Below, piece after piece: positions 51,571-60,782 of a stretch of 64,000 bases of DNA; position 1 is the stretch's first letter, and each line of letters begins with the position of its first letter. Below the pieces are notes generated by a model that saw only the letters and a list, made by a program, of their open reading frames with translations, made no database searches and had not been told where the DNA came from. The stretch comes from UBA7672 sp038326205 (GTDB lineage Bacteria > Pseudomonadota > Alphaproteobacteria > Caulobacterales > Hyphomonadaceae), in NCBI GenBank assembly GCA_038326205.1, contig JBBQJV010000010.1, positions 1-64,000 on the forward strand. The letters run 5' to 3'. Position numbers and translations under genes: made by a program.

Positions 51571-53169
51571 CTATTCGGCGGCGAGCGCGCCGCCTGCTTC
51601 CTTGCTCGCGGCGATTTCAGCGGCGAGCTTCTGAACGCCGCCGATGTCCATCTTGCCCGTGCCTAGCAGGGGTATCGCCTCGACCTGGAAGATCTTGCGC
51701 GGCAAGCTGAGTTCGTTGACGCCGTGGGCTTGCGCCCAGCGCTGAAGGTCACTGCGGTCCGCTTCCGGGTAGGTTGTCAGGAGGACGATCTGCTCGCCCT
51801 TGCGCTTGTCCGGAAGAACGGCGGCGGCATGTTCGTGTTCGCGCCAGAGGCTGGAGGCGCAGTTTTCGGCGACAGCGAGGGACACCATCTCGCCACCGAT
51901 CTTGGCGAAACGCTTGAGGCGTCCCTTGATAGCGAGGTAGCCGCCTTGGTCCTGGCTGACGATATCGCCCGTGTCGTGCCAGCCGCCGGCGGCCGGCTGC
52001 AACTCACCCGGTTTGGAGGGAGAGAGATAGCCTTTCATCACGTTTGGCCCGCGAACGAGCATGCGGCCGCCTTTTTCGATGCCGGGCACGGGCTCGAAGC
52101 GGACCTCCATGCCGGGGAGAGTTCGGCCGACCGTGCCGGGCTTGTTGAAGCCGGGCTGGTTCACCGCGATGACGGGAGAGGCTTCGGTTGCGCCATAGCC
52201 TTCCAGCAGTTCGACATTGAAGCGGCGTCGCACCAGTTGCCGCGTCTCGTCGCGGACACGCTCGGCCCCGCAGACAGCGAAGCGCAGCTTGCCAAGTTCG
52301 TTGCCGGTGCAGGCGCGGACATACTGGTTCAGGAAGGTGTCCGTCGCGAAGAGGATCGTGGCGCCAGTTTCCTCGACGCGCTTTGGAATCTGTTTTGTCA
52401 GCAGCGGCGAGGGATGCAGGACGGATTTCATGCCGCCAAGGAGCGGCAGCAGGGCGCCAGCAGTTAGTCCGAAACAGTGGAAAGTCGGCAGCGGGTTGAA
52501 CAGCACATCGTTCGTTCCGAGCGCTTCGGGAACGTGCGCCAGGATCTGGTGGATGTTGCCGACAATGTTGCGGTGAGACAGAACGACGCCCTTGGGATCG
52601 CCTTCGGTGCCGGAGGTGAAGAGGATGACGGCGGCATCGTCCGGGCTGACGGTCGGTGCGAAGATCCATGGCGCAGCCGGCCCGAGCGCCCCGGCGGCTT
52701 TCTGGCGTACGCCGAGCGAAGCACGTACGTCTTCGAGGTAGATGAATTCAGCGCTGGATTTCAGGTCGCCGACGAGCCCGTGAAGATCGCCTTTCTCGAT
52801 GAAGGCGTGAGCCGTGACGATCTTGGTGACCATCGCCGCTTTCATACCGGCGCGGATGTTGCGTGCCCCGGCCGTGAAGTTGAGCATCGCCGGAACGCGG
52901 CCATAGGCGCTGAGCGCGAAGAAGGCGATGATGGCGCCTGCGCCAGTCGGCAGCATGACGCCAACCGCCTCGCCCCGCTTCGTTCCCTTCTTGAGGGCGG
53001 CGCCAAGCGCGAACACTGCGCGGACGATATCGTCATAGGTAAGTTTTCGGTCGTCGGCATCGTGCAGGATGATCTTTTTGCCCCCATATTCCTTGCGAGC
53101 TTCGAGCAGGGCGGCGAAAACACCGCTGTCCGCGTGACGTGGATCGAACGTGGAGCGCAAAGACGCCAT
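51571..53169 (-). CDS. AMP-binding acyl-CoA/acyl-ACP ligase
   Basis: 532 residues from the ATG at 53169. ATP motif ILFTSGTEGDPKGVVLSHRNIVGN, then EGYGATEASPVIAV and GWHDTGDIVSQDQGGYLAIKGRLKRFAKIGGEMVSL, with the C-terminal Lys in LLGTGKMDIGGV. The sequence is closest to the ligase half of Aas proteins that reacylate lysophospholipids; the acyltransferase half is absent, so it may load free fatty acids onto CoA or ACP. Upstream frame extension is not supported by a start. Confidence 0.85.
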   Translation of the reverse strand: MASLRSTFDPRHADSGVFAALLEARKEYGGKKIILHDADDRKLTYDDIVRAVFALGAALKKGTKRGEAVGVMLPTGAGAIIAFFALSAYGRVPAMLNFTAGARNIRAGMKAAMVTKIVTAHAFIEKGDLHGLVGDLKSSAEFIYLEDVRASLGVRQKAAGALGPAAPWIFAPTVSPDDAAVILFTSGTEGDPKGVVLSHRNIVGNIHQILAHVPEALGTNDVLFNPLPTFHCFGLTAGALLPLLGGMKSVLHPSPLLTKQIPKRVEETGATILFATDTFLNQYVRACTGNELGKLRFAVCGAERVRDETRQLVRRRFNVELLEGYGATEASPVIAVNQPGFNKPGTVGRTLPGMEVRFEPVPGIEKGGRMLVRGPNVMKGYLSPSKPGELQPAAGGWHDTGDIVSQDQGGYLAIKGRLKRFAKIGGEMVSLAVAENCASSLWREHEHAAAVLPDKRKGEQIVLLTTYPEADRSDLQRWAQAHGVNELSLPRKIFQVEAIPLLGTGKMDIGGVQKLAAEIAASKEAGGALAAE

Positions 53170-53327
53170 ACGACTTCCTCCCTCTACTCTGGCGCCCGAC
53201 CTGCGCTCTTTTGTAACTTTGCCGTAACATAGCCTGTGACTGGAAAAGCACAAACGCCTGTCACACACCCGCCTAGCGGCGACTTAGAAGGCTGGCAATT
53301 CGAGGCAACATTGGGATAACTGGGGCC

Positions 53328-54284
53328 ATGCCCACGCTTGTCGACAATACCGGCGCCCGCCCGCGCCACCCCGAGAAACAGGGCCGTGAGAACACTCCGC
53401 TGCTGCGGAAACCGCCATGGATTCGGGTGAAGGCGCCCACCAGCGAGGGCTATCTCGAGACCCTGAAGCTCGTGCAGGACGCGAAACTGGTGACAGTCTG
53501 CCAAGAGGCGGGCTGCCCAAATATCGGCGAGTGCTGGTCGAAGAAGCACGCCACGCTGATGATCATGGGCGACACCTGCACGCGCGCCTGCTCGTTCTGC
53601 AATGTGCGCACGGGGATGCCGCTAGCGCTGGACGCGGACGAACCTCGTCGCGTTGCGGAAACTGTCGCCGCCATGGGCCTCGGGCACGTGGTCATCACGT
53701 CGGTGGATCGCGATGATCTCGCGGACGGCGGGGCGGAGCATTTCGCGGCGGTAGTGCGGGCGATTCGCCTCGCGGCGCCGCAAGCGACGATCGAAATCCT
53801 GACGCCGGATTTCCTGCGGAAGGGCGATGCAGCAAACCTTGTTATCGATGCGAAGCCCGACGTTTTCAACCACAACCTTGAAACAGTGCCACGCCTGTAT
53901 CTCAACATCCGGCCGGGCTCCCGGTATTACCATTCGCTCCGTCTGCTCGAGCGGGTGAAGGAGCGTGATCCCTCACAGTTCACCAAGTCAGGACTCATGG
54001 TCGGGCTTGGAGAGACGAAGGAAGAGATCATGCAGGTGATGGACGACATGCGGTCGGCCGGCATCGACTTCCTCACCATCGGCCAATATCTGCAGCCGAC
54101 GCGCAAGCATGCGGCAGTCGATCGCTTCGTGACGCCGGAAGAGTTCGCGACCTATGAGACGATCGCCCGCTCCAAAGGATTTCTGCTGGTATCAGCGAGC
54201 CCGCTGACGCGATCGAGCTATCATGCGGACGAGGACTTTGCGAAGTTGCGCGGCGCGCGCGAGACGCACCTGGCGGGACGCTGA
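53328..54284 (+). CDS. lipA: Lipoyl synthase
   Basis: 318 residues. LipA inserts sulfur into octanoyl groups of dehydrogenase subunits. Auxiliary cluster CQEAGCPNIGECWSKKHATLMIMGD, radical SAM cluster CTRACSFCNVRTG, and the C-terminal RSSYHAD with its Ser ligand. GSRYYHSLRLLERVKE and MVGLGETKEEI are also conserved. The COQ10-like gene follows with one base between. Confidence 0.98.
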   Translation: MPTLVDNTGARPRHPEKQGRENTPLLRKPPWIRVKAPTSEGYLETLKLVQDAKLVTVCQEAGCPNIGECWSKKHATLMIMGDTCTRACSFCNVRTGMPLALDADEPRRVAETVAAMGLGHVVITSVDRDDLADGGAEHFAAVVRAIRLAAPQATIEILTPDFLRKGDAANLVIDAKPDVFNHNLETVPRLYLNIRPGSRYYHSLRLLERVKERDPSQFTKSGLMVGLGETKEEIMQVMDDMRSAGIDFLTIGQYLQPTRKHAAVDRFVTPEEFATYETIARSKGFLLVSASPLTRSSYHADEDFAKLRGARETHLAGR

Positions 54285-54285
54285 G

Positions 54286-54747
54286 TTGACTGTCCACAAG
54301 GTATCGCTCGACCTGCCTTACCGACCGGAGGACCTGTACGATCTGGCTGCCGAGGTGGAGCGCTATCCGGAATTCATCACCTGGATACGGACACTCAAGG
54401 TGTTGAGCTCTGAGGTCACTGACGATGGCAGGCGCTGTCGTGCAGAGGCCAGCGTGGGCTTTAAAGGGTTCAATGAAACTTTCGTCACCGACGTTGAGGC
54501 GCGGCGGAGCACCAAGACAATCGACGTGTCACTGGTGCGAGGGCCGTTCATAAAGCTTAGCAATACATGGCGCTTCAACGCTTTGCCGTCAGGCTCGCGC
54601 GTGGAATTTGCGATCCAGTTCGAGTTTCGTAATTTCGTTCTGCAGACACTGGCAGACGCCAACAAGCGCTACGCTGTGAAGCGCGTGATAGATTGCTTCG
54701 TTGAGGAAGCGGGCAGACGCTCTGCGCGTGTGCCGCCGCCCGCCTAG
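54286..54747 (+). CDS. COQ10/RatA-type polyketide cyclase-fold protein
   Basis: 153 residues from the TTG at 54286, one base after the lipA stop. START-domain family: VSLDLPYRPEDLYDLAAEVERYPEFITWIRTLKV, then VGFKGFNETFVTDV, FNALPSGSRVEFAIQFEFRNFVLQ and a C-terminal helix. COQ10 binds ubiquinone; the bacterial homologs are often named RatA. TTG is needed since no ATG or GTG fits the family start. Confidence 0.88.
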   Translation: MTVHKVSLDLPYRPEDLYDLAAEVERYPEFITWIRTLKVLSSEVTDDGRRCRAEASVGFKGFNETFVTDVEARRSTKTIDVSLVRGPFIKLSNTWRFNALPSGSRVEFAIQFEFRNFVLQTLADANKRYAVKRVIDCFVEEAGRRSARVPPPA

Positions 54748-54756
54748 CCGTTCCAG

Positions 54757-55338
54757 CTAGTTGCCACCGGGGCGCGAACCCGGATCGGCGTCGGGAATGA
54801 CCGCATCGCGCGGCTTCACATCCGGATTGGCCGGCCTGATTTTTGAACCATCAGGGGTCTGATCCGCAGGGCTCGGCGCAGCAGCGCGCGGTTTGGTGAG
54901 TTTTGGATCAGGTCCGCACGTCTCCAGGGACCAGCCGTTGGCGCCGCGTTCAAGACGGCACAAGGCGCTGATTATTTGGTCGCCCGCTGTGAGCGAGGTG
55001 CGGACACTGGCGCCGAGCGTGTCGTAGCGGGGCCGATGGAAGGCGACGCGCGCAGCGCCGGCGGTCGCAGCTTCGCCCTCGGGGCCGCTGACCTGGGTGA
55101 CGTTGAAGCCATAGGCTTTCCAGTCGCAGTTCGGCGTCCATGGGCCATCCTCGCCCAGCAGGCGGACCGTCGTCGCTCCGCTGTTTGGGCTCAACTTGTA
55201 CTGGTCGCGGCCAAGGGCGCCGAGCACGTCACAATCATTGGTGACGAACAGTGCTTCCTTCGGTGCGACCACCGCCGTGGGATCGCTTTCGCAGCCCATC
55301 AAGGCGAGGAAGCCCGCCGCCAGAAAAAGTCTCTTCAT
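54757..55338 (-). CDS. Lipoprotein, tandem paralog 2
   Basis: 193 residues from the ATG at 55338. Lipobox LAAGFLALMG-C. Shares with the upstream gene the pattern NDCDVLGALGRDQYKLSPN, then PNCDWKAYGFNVT, and a later pair of cysteines (SALCRLERG and LETCGPDP). The C-terminal 50 residues are Pro-rich and extra. The ATG overlaps the upstream stop by one base (TGATG). Function unknown. Confidence 0.7.
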   Translation of the reverse strand: MKRLFLAAGFLALMGCESDPTAVVAPKEALFVTNDCDVLGALGRDQYKLSPNSGATTVRLLGEDGPWTPNCDWKAYGFNVTQVSGPEGEAATAGAARVAFHRPRYDTLGASVRTSLTAGDQIISALCRLERGANGWSLETCGPDPKLTKPRAAAPSPADQTPDGSKIRPANPDVKPRDAVIPDADPGSRPGGN

Positions 55339-55802
55339 CACGACACCCAGCTTATTTTGCACTCGCCAACGGTCCAACCAGCGAAGCCGGACAGGACGCG
55401 GCATTCATAGCCCATGCCCGCCAGCGGTCCATGCATGATTTCAGTTGCTACCGTCGCACCATTGCCGGTGTAGACCGGCTTCTGGAAGGACACCCATTTA
55501 AGCTTTTCGCGGGGATCGGCAGATTGCGGGACGTCATTGTAATCCGTGAAGGTGAGGCCATATTTTTGCCAGGCGCACTGCGGACGCCAGCCTGAGTCGC
55601 CAAGGCCTTTGAGCGGTGGCGGGGGATTATCAGGCCCGAACTTGTAATGCTGCTTCGCAACTGCGGCGAGGACAGCGCAGTCATTTCCTTTCGCTTCAAC
55701 CGAAGCTGAGTCGTCCAGCCGTGAATCGGGGAATGTGGTGCTTGTGCAGGCCCAAACCAGCATCGCGGCGGCACCAAGCACAAGCGCGTTTGAAGCACGC
55801 AT
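55338..55802 (-). CDS. Lipoprotein, tandem paralog 1
   Basis: 154 residues with lipobox AAAMLVWA-C. NDCAVLAAVAKQHYKFGPD and PQCAWQKYGLTFTDY line up with the same parts of the next gene, and a Cys pair (YECRVLSG and TVGECKISW) closes the domain. It and its neighbour probably arose by duplication and are cotranscribed. No known family. Confidence 0.7.
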   Translation of the reverse strand: MRASNALVLGAAAMLVWACTSTTFPDSRLDDSASVEAKGNDCAVLAAVAKQHYKFGPDNPPPPLKGLGDSGWRPQCAWQKYGLTFTDYNDVPQSADPREKLKWVSFQKPVYTGNGATVATEIMHGPLAGMGYECRVLSGFAGWTVGECKISWVS

Positions 55803-56041
55803 CAGGGTCTCCTTCTACGGCTTCTTGCGAGCGGGCTGACGGCAGGAATCGCCAGTGTTCATGGCGGCATGAGGGCGGGACAGTGAAAGCTGGCTTTTCA
55901 TTTGAACATGTGCCGGCCGGGCCTACTGCAAACCGCCTTCTCGGGTCATGACTGGAACGATCAGCCCCCATTCATGTTGGAACACGCAGGGTTCGCGAGT
56001 GACGGGCTTCGCGCCCACCCCGAACGGCATGGAGACAAGCC

Positions 56042-56875
56042 ATGAAGAGAATAATCGCTGCGCTCGCTTTCACATTTGCCGCCGTTGCTCCCGCTGTGGG
56101 CCAGCCGCAGGGCGATTATCGCTATCAGGGCGGAGGATACGGCCAGGATGGCCTCAACCTGCGCGGCCTGAGCGTCAACAACGCGAAATCGCAGCTCGCA
56201 AACGCTGGCTACAACGCCGCCCGGAGCATCAAGGTCAACGGGCAGCAGTATGACCTGTGGTCGAACGGGCGGTCACGTCAGGGCTGTGTGGGCTTTACGT
56301 CCCACAACGGCGCGGTGACCGATGTGCGCAGTTTCGACGATGCCGACTGCGGCATCTATGGCAACAGAAATGGCGGAGGCTGGGGCGATGGCAATGGTGG
56401 CGGCTATGGCGGTTCGGATATTCGCGGCCTGAGCGTCGAGCAGGCGAAGCAGAGCCTGCGCGGTCGCGGCTACATCAACACCCGCAACATCAAGATTGAT
56501 GGTCAGCAGTATGACCTGTGGCAGAGCGCGCGTGGTGGCGACTGCATTGGCTTCACCTCGTACAAGGGCAGGGTGACGGTGACGCGTGGATTTAGGGATT
56601 CCGAATGCAATGGCGGCGGTTACGGCGGGGGCTATGGTGGGGCGAACGGCGGACGGGGCAACGGCTCTGATCGTCTGGTCGGGCTCAGTGTCGATGGCGC
56701 GAAGAGTACGCTGTCGAGCAACGGTTTCCGCAAGGCGCGCAGCATCAATCTCTACGGCAAGCAGTGGGACCTGTGGTTTGATGATCGCGGCCGTGGCGGG
56801 CGCTGTGTCGGCTTCACGTCGTACAACGGCCGAGTGACAGACGCGCGAAACTTCGACGACGGCGATTGCTACTGA
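56042..56875 (+). CDS. Secreted protein of three repeats with Gly-rich linkers
   Basis: 277 residues with a signal peptide (LAFTFAAVAPAVGQ). Three repeats (about residues 38-103, 126-189 and 210-276) share the order RGLSV-xxAK-xLxxxGY, then INxxGQQYDLW, CVGFTSYNGRVT and a closing (D/E)C. Each has two cysteines, so one disulfide per repeat is likely. Gly/Asn/Tyr-rich linkers separate them. The repeats resemble PepSY-like or bacterial inhibitor folds, but no match is certain. Confidence 0.75.
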   Translation: MKRIIAALAFTFAAVAPAVGQPQGDYRYQGGGYGQDGLNLRGLSVNNAKSQLANAGYNAARSIKVNGQQYDLWSNGRSRQGCVGFTSHNGAVTDVRSFDDADCGIYGNRNGGGWGDGNGGGYGGSDIRGLSVEQAKQSLRGRGYINTRNIKIDGQQYDLWQSARGGDCIGFTSYKGRVTVTRGFRDSECNGGGYGGGYGGANGGRGNGSDRLVGLSVDGAKSTLSSNGFRKARSINLYGKQWDLWFDDRGRGGRCVGFTSYNGRVTDARNFDDGDCY

Positions 56876-56884
56876 AGTGGCCGC

Positions 56885-57376
56885 TCATGCCATCATCTTG
56901 CGCAGCATCTCCAGCGCCGTGACGATGGTCTCGCGGCGGATGCGATCGCGACCGATGTCGCCATAACGCATGGCCTGATGATAGATCGGTTTGTTCTCGC
57001 GCGCGACGGCGAGGTGAACAAGGCCGACTGGCTTCAGAGGCGTGCCCCCGCCGGGGCCAGCGACTCCCGTCACCGCGACCACGAGGTTGGCGCGCGATTC
57101 TTGCAATGCCCCTTCGGCCATCGCGCGGACCACGGGCTCGGATACGGCGCCTGCGTCGGCGATCAGATCGCCCGGAACGCCCAGCATCTCTTCCTTGGCG
57201 CGATTGGAATAGACAATGAAGCCGCGTTCGACCGTGGCGGACGAGCCGGGGATTTCCGTGAGCAGGCCCGCGATGAGTCCGCCCGTGCAGCTTTCAGCCG
57301 TCGCGATCTTCAAACGCTTCTGCTGCGCCTCGTCGAGCGTGAGGCGCGCGAGCATTAAGAGTTTGTCGTCGAACAT
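56885..57376 (-). CDS. CinA family nicotinamide-nucleotide amidase (PncC)
   Basis: 163 residues, equal to the C-terminal amidase domain alone. Key segments: KRLKIATAESCTGGLIAGLLTEIPGSSATVERGFIVYSNRAKEEMLGV, MAEGALQESRANLVVAVTGVAGPGGGTPLKPVGLVHLAV. Deamidates NMN in NAD recycling. Convergent with the repeat protein gene and 78 bases upstream of ispDF (same strand). Confidence 0.94.
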   Translation of the reverse strand: MFDDKLLMLARLTLDEAQQKRLKIATAESCTGGLIAGLLTEIPGSSATVERGFIVYSNRAKEEMLGVPGDLIADAGAVSEPVVRAMAEGALQESRANLVVAVTGVAGPGGGTPLKPVGLVHLAVARENKPIYHQAMRYGDIGRDRIRRETIVTALEMLRKMMA

Positions 57377-57453
57377 TGATCGGTCTCCGGGCCAAGGATG
57401 CTAGCGCGAACGTCTTTCTCCGCACAGCGGGCGTATCGCGCAAAACGGGAGCC

Positions 57454-58614
57454 TTACGTTGTCAGCAATACCGCTGCTTGCGCCGCGATACCTTCCTCGC
57501 GACCGACGAATCCGAGTTTTTCTGTCGTGGTGGCTTTTACGCTGACAACATCCGCCGATACGCCCAGCACCTCGGCTGTGGCGCGGCGCATGGCTTCGCG
57601 GTGGGGCGAAATCTTCGGGCGTTCGGCGAGGATCGTGATGTCGGCGTTGGCGACAAGATAGCCGCGGTCGCGGGCAAGGTTCACGACATGCTGCAGGAAT
57701 TGCCGCGAGTCGACGCCTTTCCATTGCGGATCGGACGGTGGGAAGTGATCACCGATGTCGCCAAGGGCGAGCGCACCGAGAATGGCGTCTGTAAGGGCGT
57801 GCCAGCCGGCGTCGGCGTCGGAGTGGCCCTCGAGTTTCTTCGTGTGCGGGATGCGGATGCCGCACAGAATGACGGCGTCGCCGGGCTCGAAGCCGTGGAC
57901 GTCAAAGCCTGTCCCCACGCGCAGGGCAGGCGATGTAATCAACTTCTCGACCACGGCGAGCTCCTCCGGATAGGTGATCTTCATAAGCGCCTGGCGGCCC
58001 GGCGTCAGCGCGATTTTTGCGCCCCGCGCCTCGACCAGCGCGAGATCATCGTCTGCTGCAGTGGTAGTGTTGGCGTAGGCCGAGACGATGACGTCCCAGC
58101 GGAACGCCTGCGGGGTCTGGACCCGAACAAGAGTGTCGCGGGCGACGGAGCGAACGCCGCCGCCGGCGGTGTCCTTGAGAGCGTCAGTGACGGGAAGGGC
58201 AGGGCAGGCAGCGTCCGCATCCCCGATGGCGGCAAGCAGTTCCTCGACAACGTCGGTGCTCAGCCCCGGGCGGGCGGCGTCGTGGATGAGGAGGTGGTGG
58301 GGGTGGAGGGGGTGGAGGATGTCGAGGCCGTTGCGGACCGACTGGGTGCGGGTTGGTCCGCCTGCGACGACGTGAATGTGCCAGGCGTGGGGGAGCATGG
58401 CTCTTACGCGGTCGAGGTCTGCCTCTGGCGCTACGACTACGATGGCGGCAATTTTATTGCAGCGCAGCATCGCCTCGACGCTCCACAGGAGCAGAGGCTT
58501 GCCGCCAAGCATCTGGAATTGTTTTGGAACTTGCCCGCCCAGGCGCGAGCCAGTGCCCGCCGCAACGATAATTCCGGCGGCTCTGGCGGATGAAAACGCC
58601 TCTTGATTGTGCAT
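57454..58614 (-). CDS. ispDF: Bifunctional IspD/IspF isoprenoid enzyme
   Basis: 386 residues. IspD part (about 1-225): IIVAAGTGSRLGGQVPKQFQMLGGKPLLLWSV, LLIHDAARPGLS and LVRVQTPQAFRWDVI. IspF part (about 226-386): RVGTGFDVHGFEPGDAVILCG with DxH metal ligands, GHSDADAGWHALTDAILGALALGDIGDHFPPSD and VKATTTEKLGF. The fusion catalyses two steps of the MEP route and is typical of alphaproteobacteria. Divergent from dusB. Confidence 0.97.
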   Translation of the reverse strand: MHNQEAFSSARAAGIIVAAGTGSRLGGQVPKQFQMLGGKPLLLWSVEAMLRCNKIAAIVVVAPEADLDRVRAMLPHAWHIHVVAGGPTRTQSVRNGLDILHPLHPHHLLIHDAARPGLSTDVVEELLAAIGDADAACPALPVTDALKDTAGGGVRSVARDTLVRVQTPQAFRWDVIVSAYANTTTAADDDLALVEARGAKIALTPGRQALMKITYPEELAVVEKLITSPALRVGTGFDVHGFEPGDAVILCGIRIPHTKKLEGHSDADAGWHALTDAILGALALGDIGDHFPPSDPQWKGVDSRQFLQHVVNLARDRGYLVANADITILAERPKISPHREAMRRATAEVLGVSADVVSVKATTTEKLGFVGREEGIAAQAAVLLTT

Positions 58615-58659
58615 TCTTGACGCCTTTGCGCGGAAGCAGTCTAGGTGTAAGGTCCCTTA

Positions 58660-58676
58660 TGCCTAACATTTAGGCA
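58660..58676. promoter_or_regulatory. Palindrome between ispDF and dusB-ntrBC
   Basis: TGCCTAACATTTAGGCA has perfect seven-base arms around CAT. It lies 26 bases upstream of the dusB start and 46 bases from the ispDF start. It could be an operator for the dusB-ntrB-ntrC operon; NtrC sites are usually longer, so the binder is not named. Confidence 0.45.
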
Positions 58677-58701
58677 ATGGCTGGAGAGGCTTGGAGACTG
58701 T

Positions 58702-59697
58702 TTGGTGTTCACGATTGGTGATGTCCAGATCGCTGCACCGGTATTTCTGGCGCCAATGTCTGGCGTCACGGATGCACCGGCTCGCACCGAAGCTGACAGG
58801 TTCGGCGCGCCGGCTGTAGTTACCGAGATGGTAGCGGGGGCCGAGTTGGCACGCGAGCACGCGGATTTCGTTCGTCGCGCTGCACCGCACAATGGATCGG
58901 GCCCTTTCATCATTCAGCTCGCTGGGCGTGAACCGGAATGGATGCGTATCGGCGCCGAACTCAGCGAAGCCGCCGGCGCCGACATTGTGGATATCAACAT
59001 GGGCTGCCCCGCCAAGAAGGTCACTGGCGGCCAGTCGGGTTGCGCGCTGATGCGTGAGCCGGAGCTGGCGCGGAAGCTGATCGCCGGGACCGTGGCAGGC
59101 ACGAAGCGTCCGGTGACTGTGAAGATGCGGCTGGGGTGGGACGATTCGAACCTGAACGCGCCCGAGATCGCGCGCATCGCCGAAGGCGAGGGCGCGCTGA
59201 TGATCACCGTCCACGGCAGGACGCGGATGCAGTTCTACACAGGGCAGGCCAACTGGTCGCGGATCGCGGCCGTGGTGGAAAGTGTGAAGCTGCCCGTCAT
59301 CGCCAATGGCGACATTGTCGGCGCCGGGAGCGCGCGAGCCGCAATGCAGGATTCAGGAGCGGCCGGTGTGATGGTCGGACGAGGCGCGACGGGGCGACCG
59401 TGGCGTCTCGCGGAGATTTCGCACGCGCTGTTCGGCACTTCCTATTCGCCGCCGCCCGCTGAAGAGCGGATGGCGTCCATGATCGCGCAGATCGAGGGAT
59501 CGGTCGCGCTCTATGGCGAGAAGCTTGGCGTGCGCGTGGTGCGAAAGCACGTCGCCGCGTTCGTCGATGCCTGGTGCGAAGATTTTGGACTGGCGCCGAT
59601 GGCGGACGCGCGCGTCGCGCTCTGCAGGATCGACACTGAAGTTGTCTTGAAGGAGGGGCTGGTTGCTGCCCTGTCGGACTGGAAGGTGGCGGCATGA
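58702..59697 (+). CDS. dusB: tRNA-dihydrouridine synthase B
   Basis: 331 residues from the TTG at 58702 (a GTG at the next codon is also possible). FMN reductase that makes dihydrouridine in tRNA. APVFLAPMSGVTDAPART, DIVDINMGCPAKKVTGGQSGCALM (catalytic Cys), VTVKMRLGWDD, ITVHGRTRMQFYTGQANW and GVMVGRGATGRPWRLAEI. It overlaps ntrB by four bases, the standard order in alphaproteobacteria. Confidence 0.95.
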   Translation: MVFTIGDVQIAAPVFLAPMSGVTDAPARTEADRFGAPAVVTEMVAGAELAREHADFVRRAAPHNGSGPFIIQLAGREPEWMRIGAELSEAAGADIVDINMGCPAKKVTGGQSGCALMREPELARKLIAGTVAGTKRPVTVKMRLGWDDSNLNAPEIARIAEGEGALMITVHGRTRMQFYTGQANWSRIAAVVESVKLPVIANGDIVGAGSARAAMQDSGAAGVMVGRGATGRPWRLAEISHALFGTSYSPPPAEERMASMIAQIEGSVALYGEKLGVRVVRKHVAAFVDAWCEDFGLAPMADARVALCRIDTEVVLKEGLVAALSDWKVAA

Positions 59698-60782
59698 TCA
59701 CCGCAACGCAGGACGGGTCCTCTCAGGCGCTGCGTGTGCTCGACGCGATGCCGTTTGCCGTGATCGGATTGTCGCGGCGTGAGCAGGTCAGCTACGTCAA
59801 CCCGGCGGCAGAGACACTGCTGCAGCGGAGTTCTGCGTTGGTGCGCGGGCGGCCGCTGAACGAACTGCTGCCCGAAGACGCTCCGCTCATGGATTTCATC
59901 GCGCGGGTGCGCCGCGAAGGCGGCGTGATGTCCGCGCGGTCGATCCGCATCGCAAGCCCTCATATCGCGCCTGTGGACATGGATGTGACGGCATCGCCCG
60001 ACGGAGAGGATGGCGGTCTCGTCCTGACGCTGATGCCCGTGAGGCAAGTCCAGGACGATGCCAAGAACGCAGAGGTGAGCGCGTTCGCTAATGTGGCGCG
60101 AATGCTGGGCCACGAGGTCAAGAACCCGCTGGCCGGTATCGTCGGCGCCGCACAACTTTTGGCGCGGCAAGCGCGTGACGAGCAGCAACCGCTCCTGACG
60201 CTGATCCGGGAAGAGGGCGCGCGGATCACCAGGATCGTAGACCGCTTCACGGCGTTCGAGACATTTTTCTCGCCGCGCGCGCGGATCACCAACGTGCATG
60301 TCGTGCTGGACAGTGTGATTGATCTTGCCAAGGCGAGCTTCGGCGCGAATACGCGTTTTGACTTGCAATATGATCCATCGCTGCCGGAGATCGAGGTCGA
60401 CCCCGATCACCTGCACGAGGCGGCGCTGAACCTTGTCAAGAACGCCGTAGAGGCTGCCGCCAGCGCGAACAAGTCGGTGCGGGTGTCTGTATCGACGCGC
60501 TATCTCGCCGGTTTCCGCTTTGCTGGGCGTGACGGTCCGCGTGCACGCGGCGCTCTCGAAATTTCAGTGACCGACAACGGGCCGGGCGTGCCCGAGGTTT
60601 CCATCGCTCGTGTGTTTGAGCCGTTTTTCACGACCAAGTCTGGCGGTGCTGGCATTGGTCTTGCCGTCGTCGCAGAGATCATGCAGGCGCATGGCGGGTT
60701 CGTTGTTCTCGACAATAGCGCGACAGGCGCTTCGCTGCGTCTGCTCTTCCCCATCGCGCGCCAAAAAGGAGCCGCCAAATGA
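59694..60782 (+). CDS. ntrB: Nitrogen regulation histidine kinase NtrB
   Basis: 362 residues: PAS domain (about 14-115), H-box MLGHEVKNPLAGIVGAAQLL with phosphorylated His140, ATP domain with VDPDHLHEAALNLVKNAVEAA, TDNGPGVPEVSIARVFEPFFTTKSGGAGIGLAVV. It controls NtrC phosphorylation in response to PII/nitrogen status. Overlaps both neighbours by four bases. Confidence 0.96.
   Translation: MITATQDGSSQALRVLDAMPFAVIGLSRREQVSYVNPAAETLLQRSSALVRGRPLNELLPEDAPLMDFIARVRREGGVMSARSIRIASPHIAPVDMDVTASPDGEDGGLVLTLMPVRQVQDDAKNAEVSAFANVARMLGHEVKNPLAGIVGAAQLLARQARDEQQPLLTLIREEGARITRIVDRFTAFETFFSPRARITNVHVVLDSVIDLAKASFGANTRFDLQYDPSLPEIEVDPDHLHEAALNLVKNAVEAAASANKSVRVSVSTRYLAGFRFAGRDGPRARGALEISVTDNGPGVPEVSIARVFEPFFTTKSGGAGIGLAVVAEIMQAHGGFVVLDNSATGASLRLLFPIARQKGAAK

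Noticed and set aside
57376..58593. 405-codon plus-strand frame opposite ispDF
   Set aside because: Antisense of a complete IspDF; composition typical of shadow frames in high-GC DNA.
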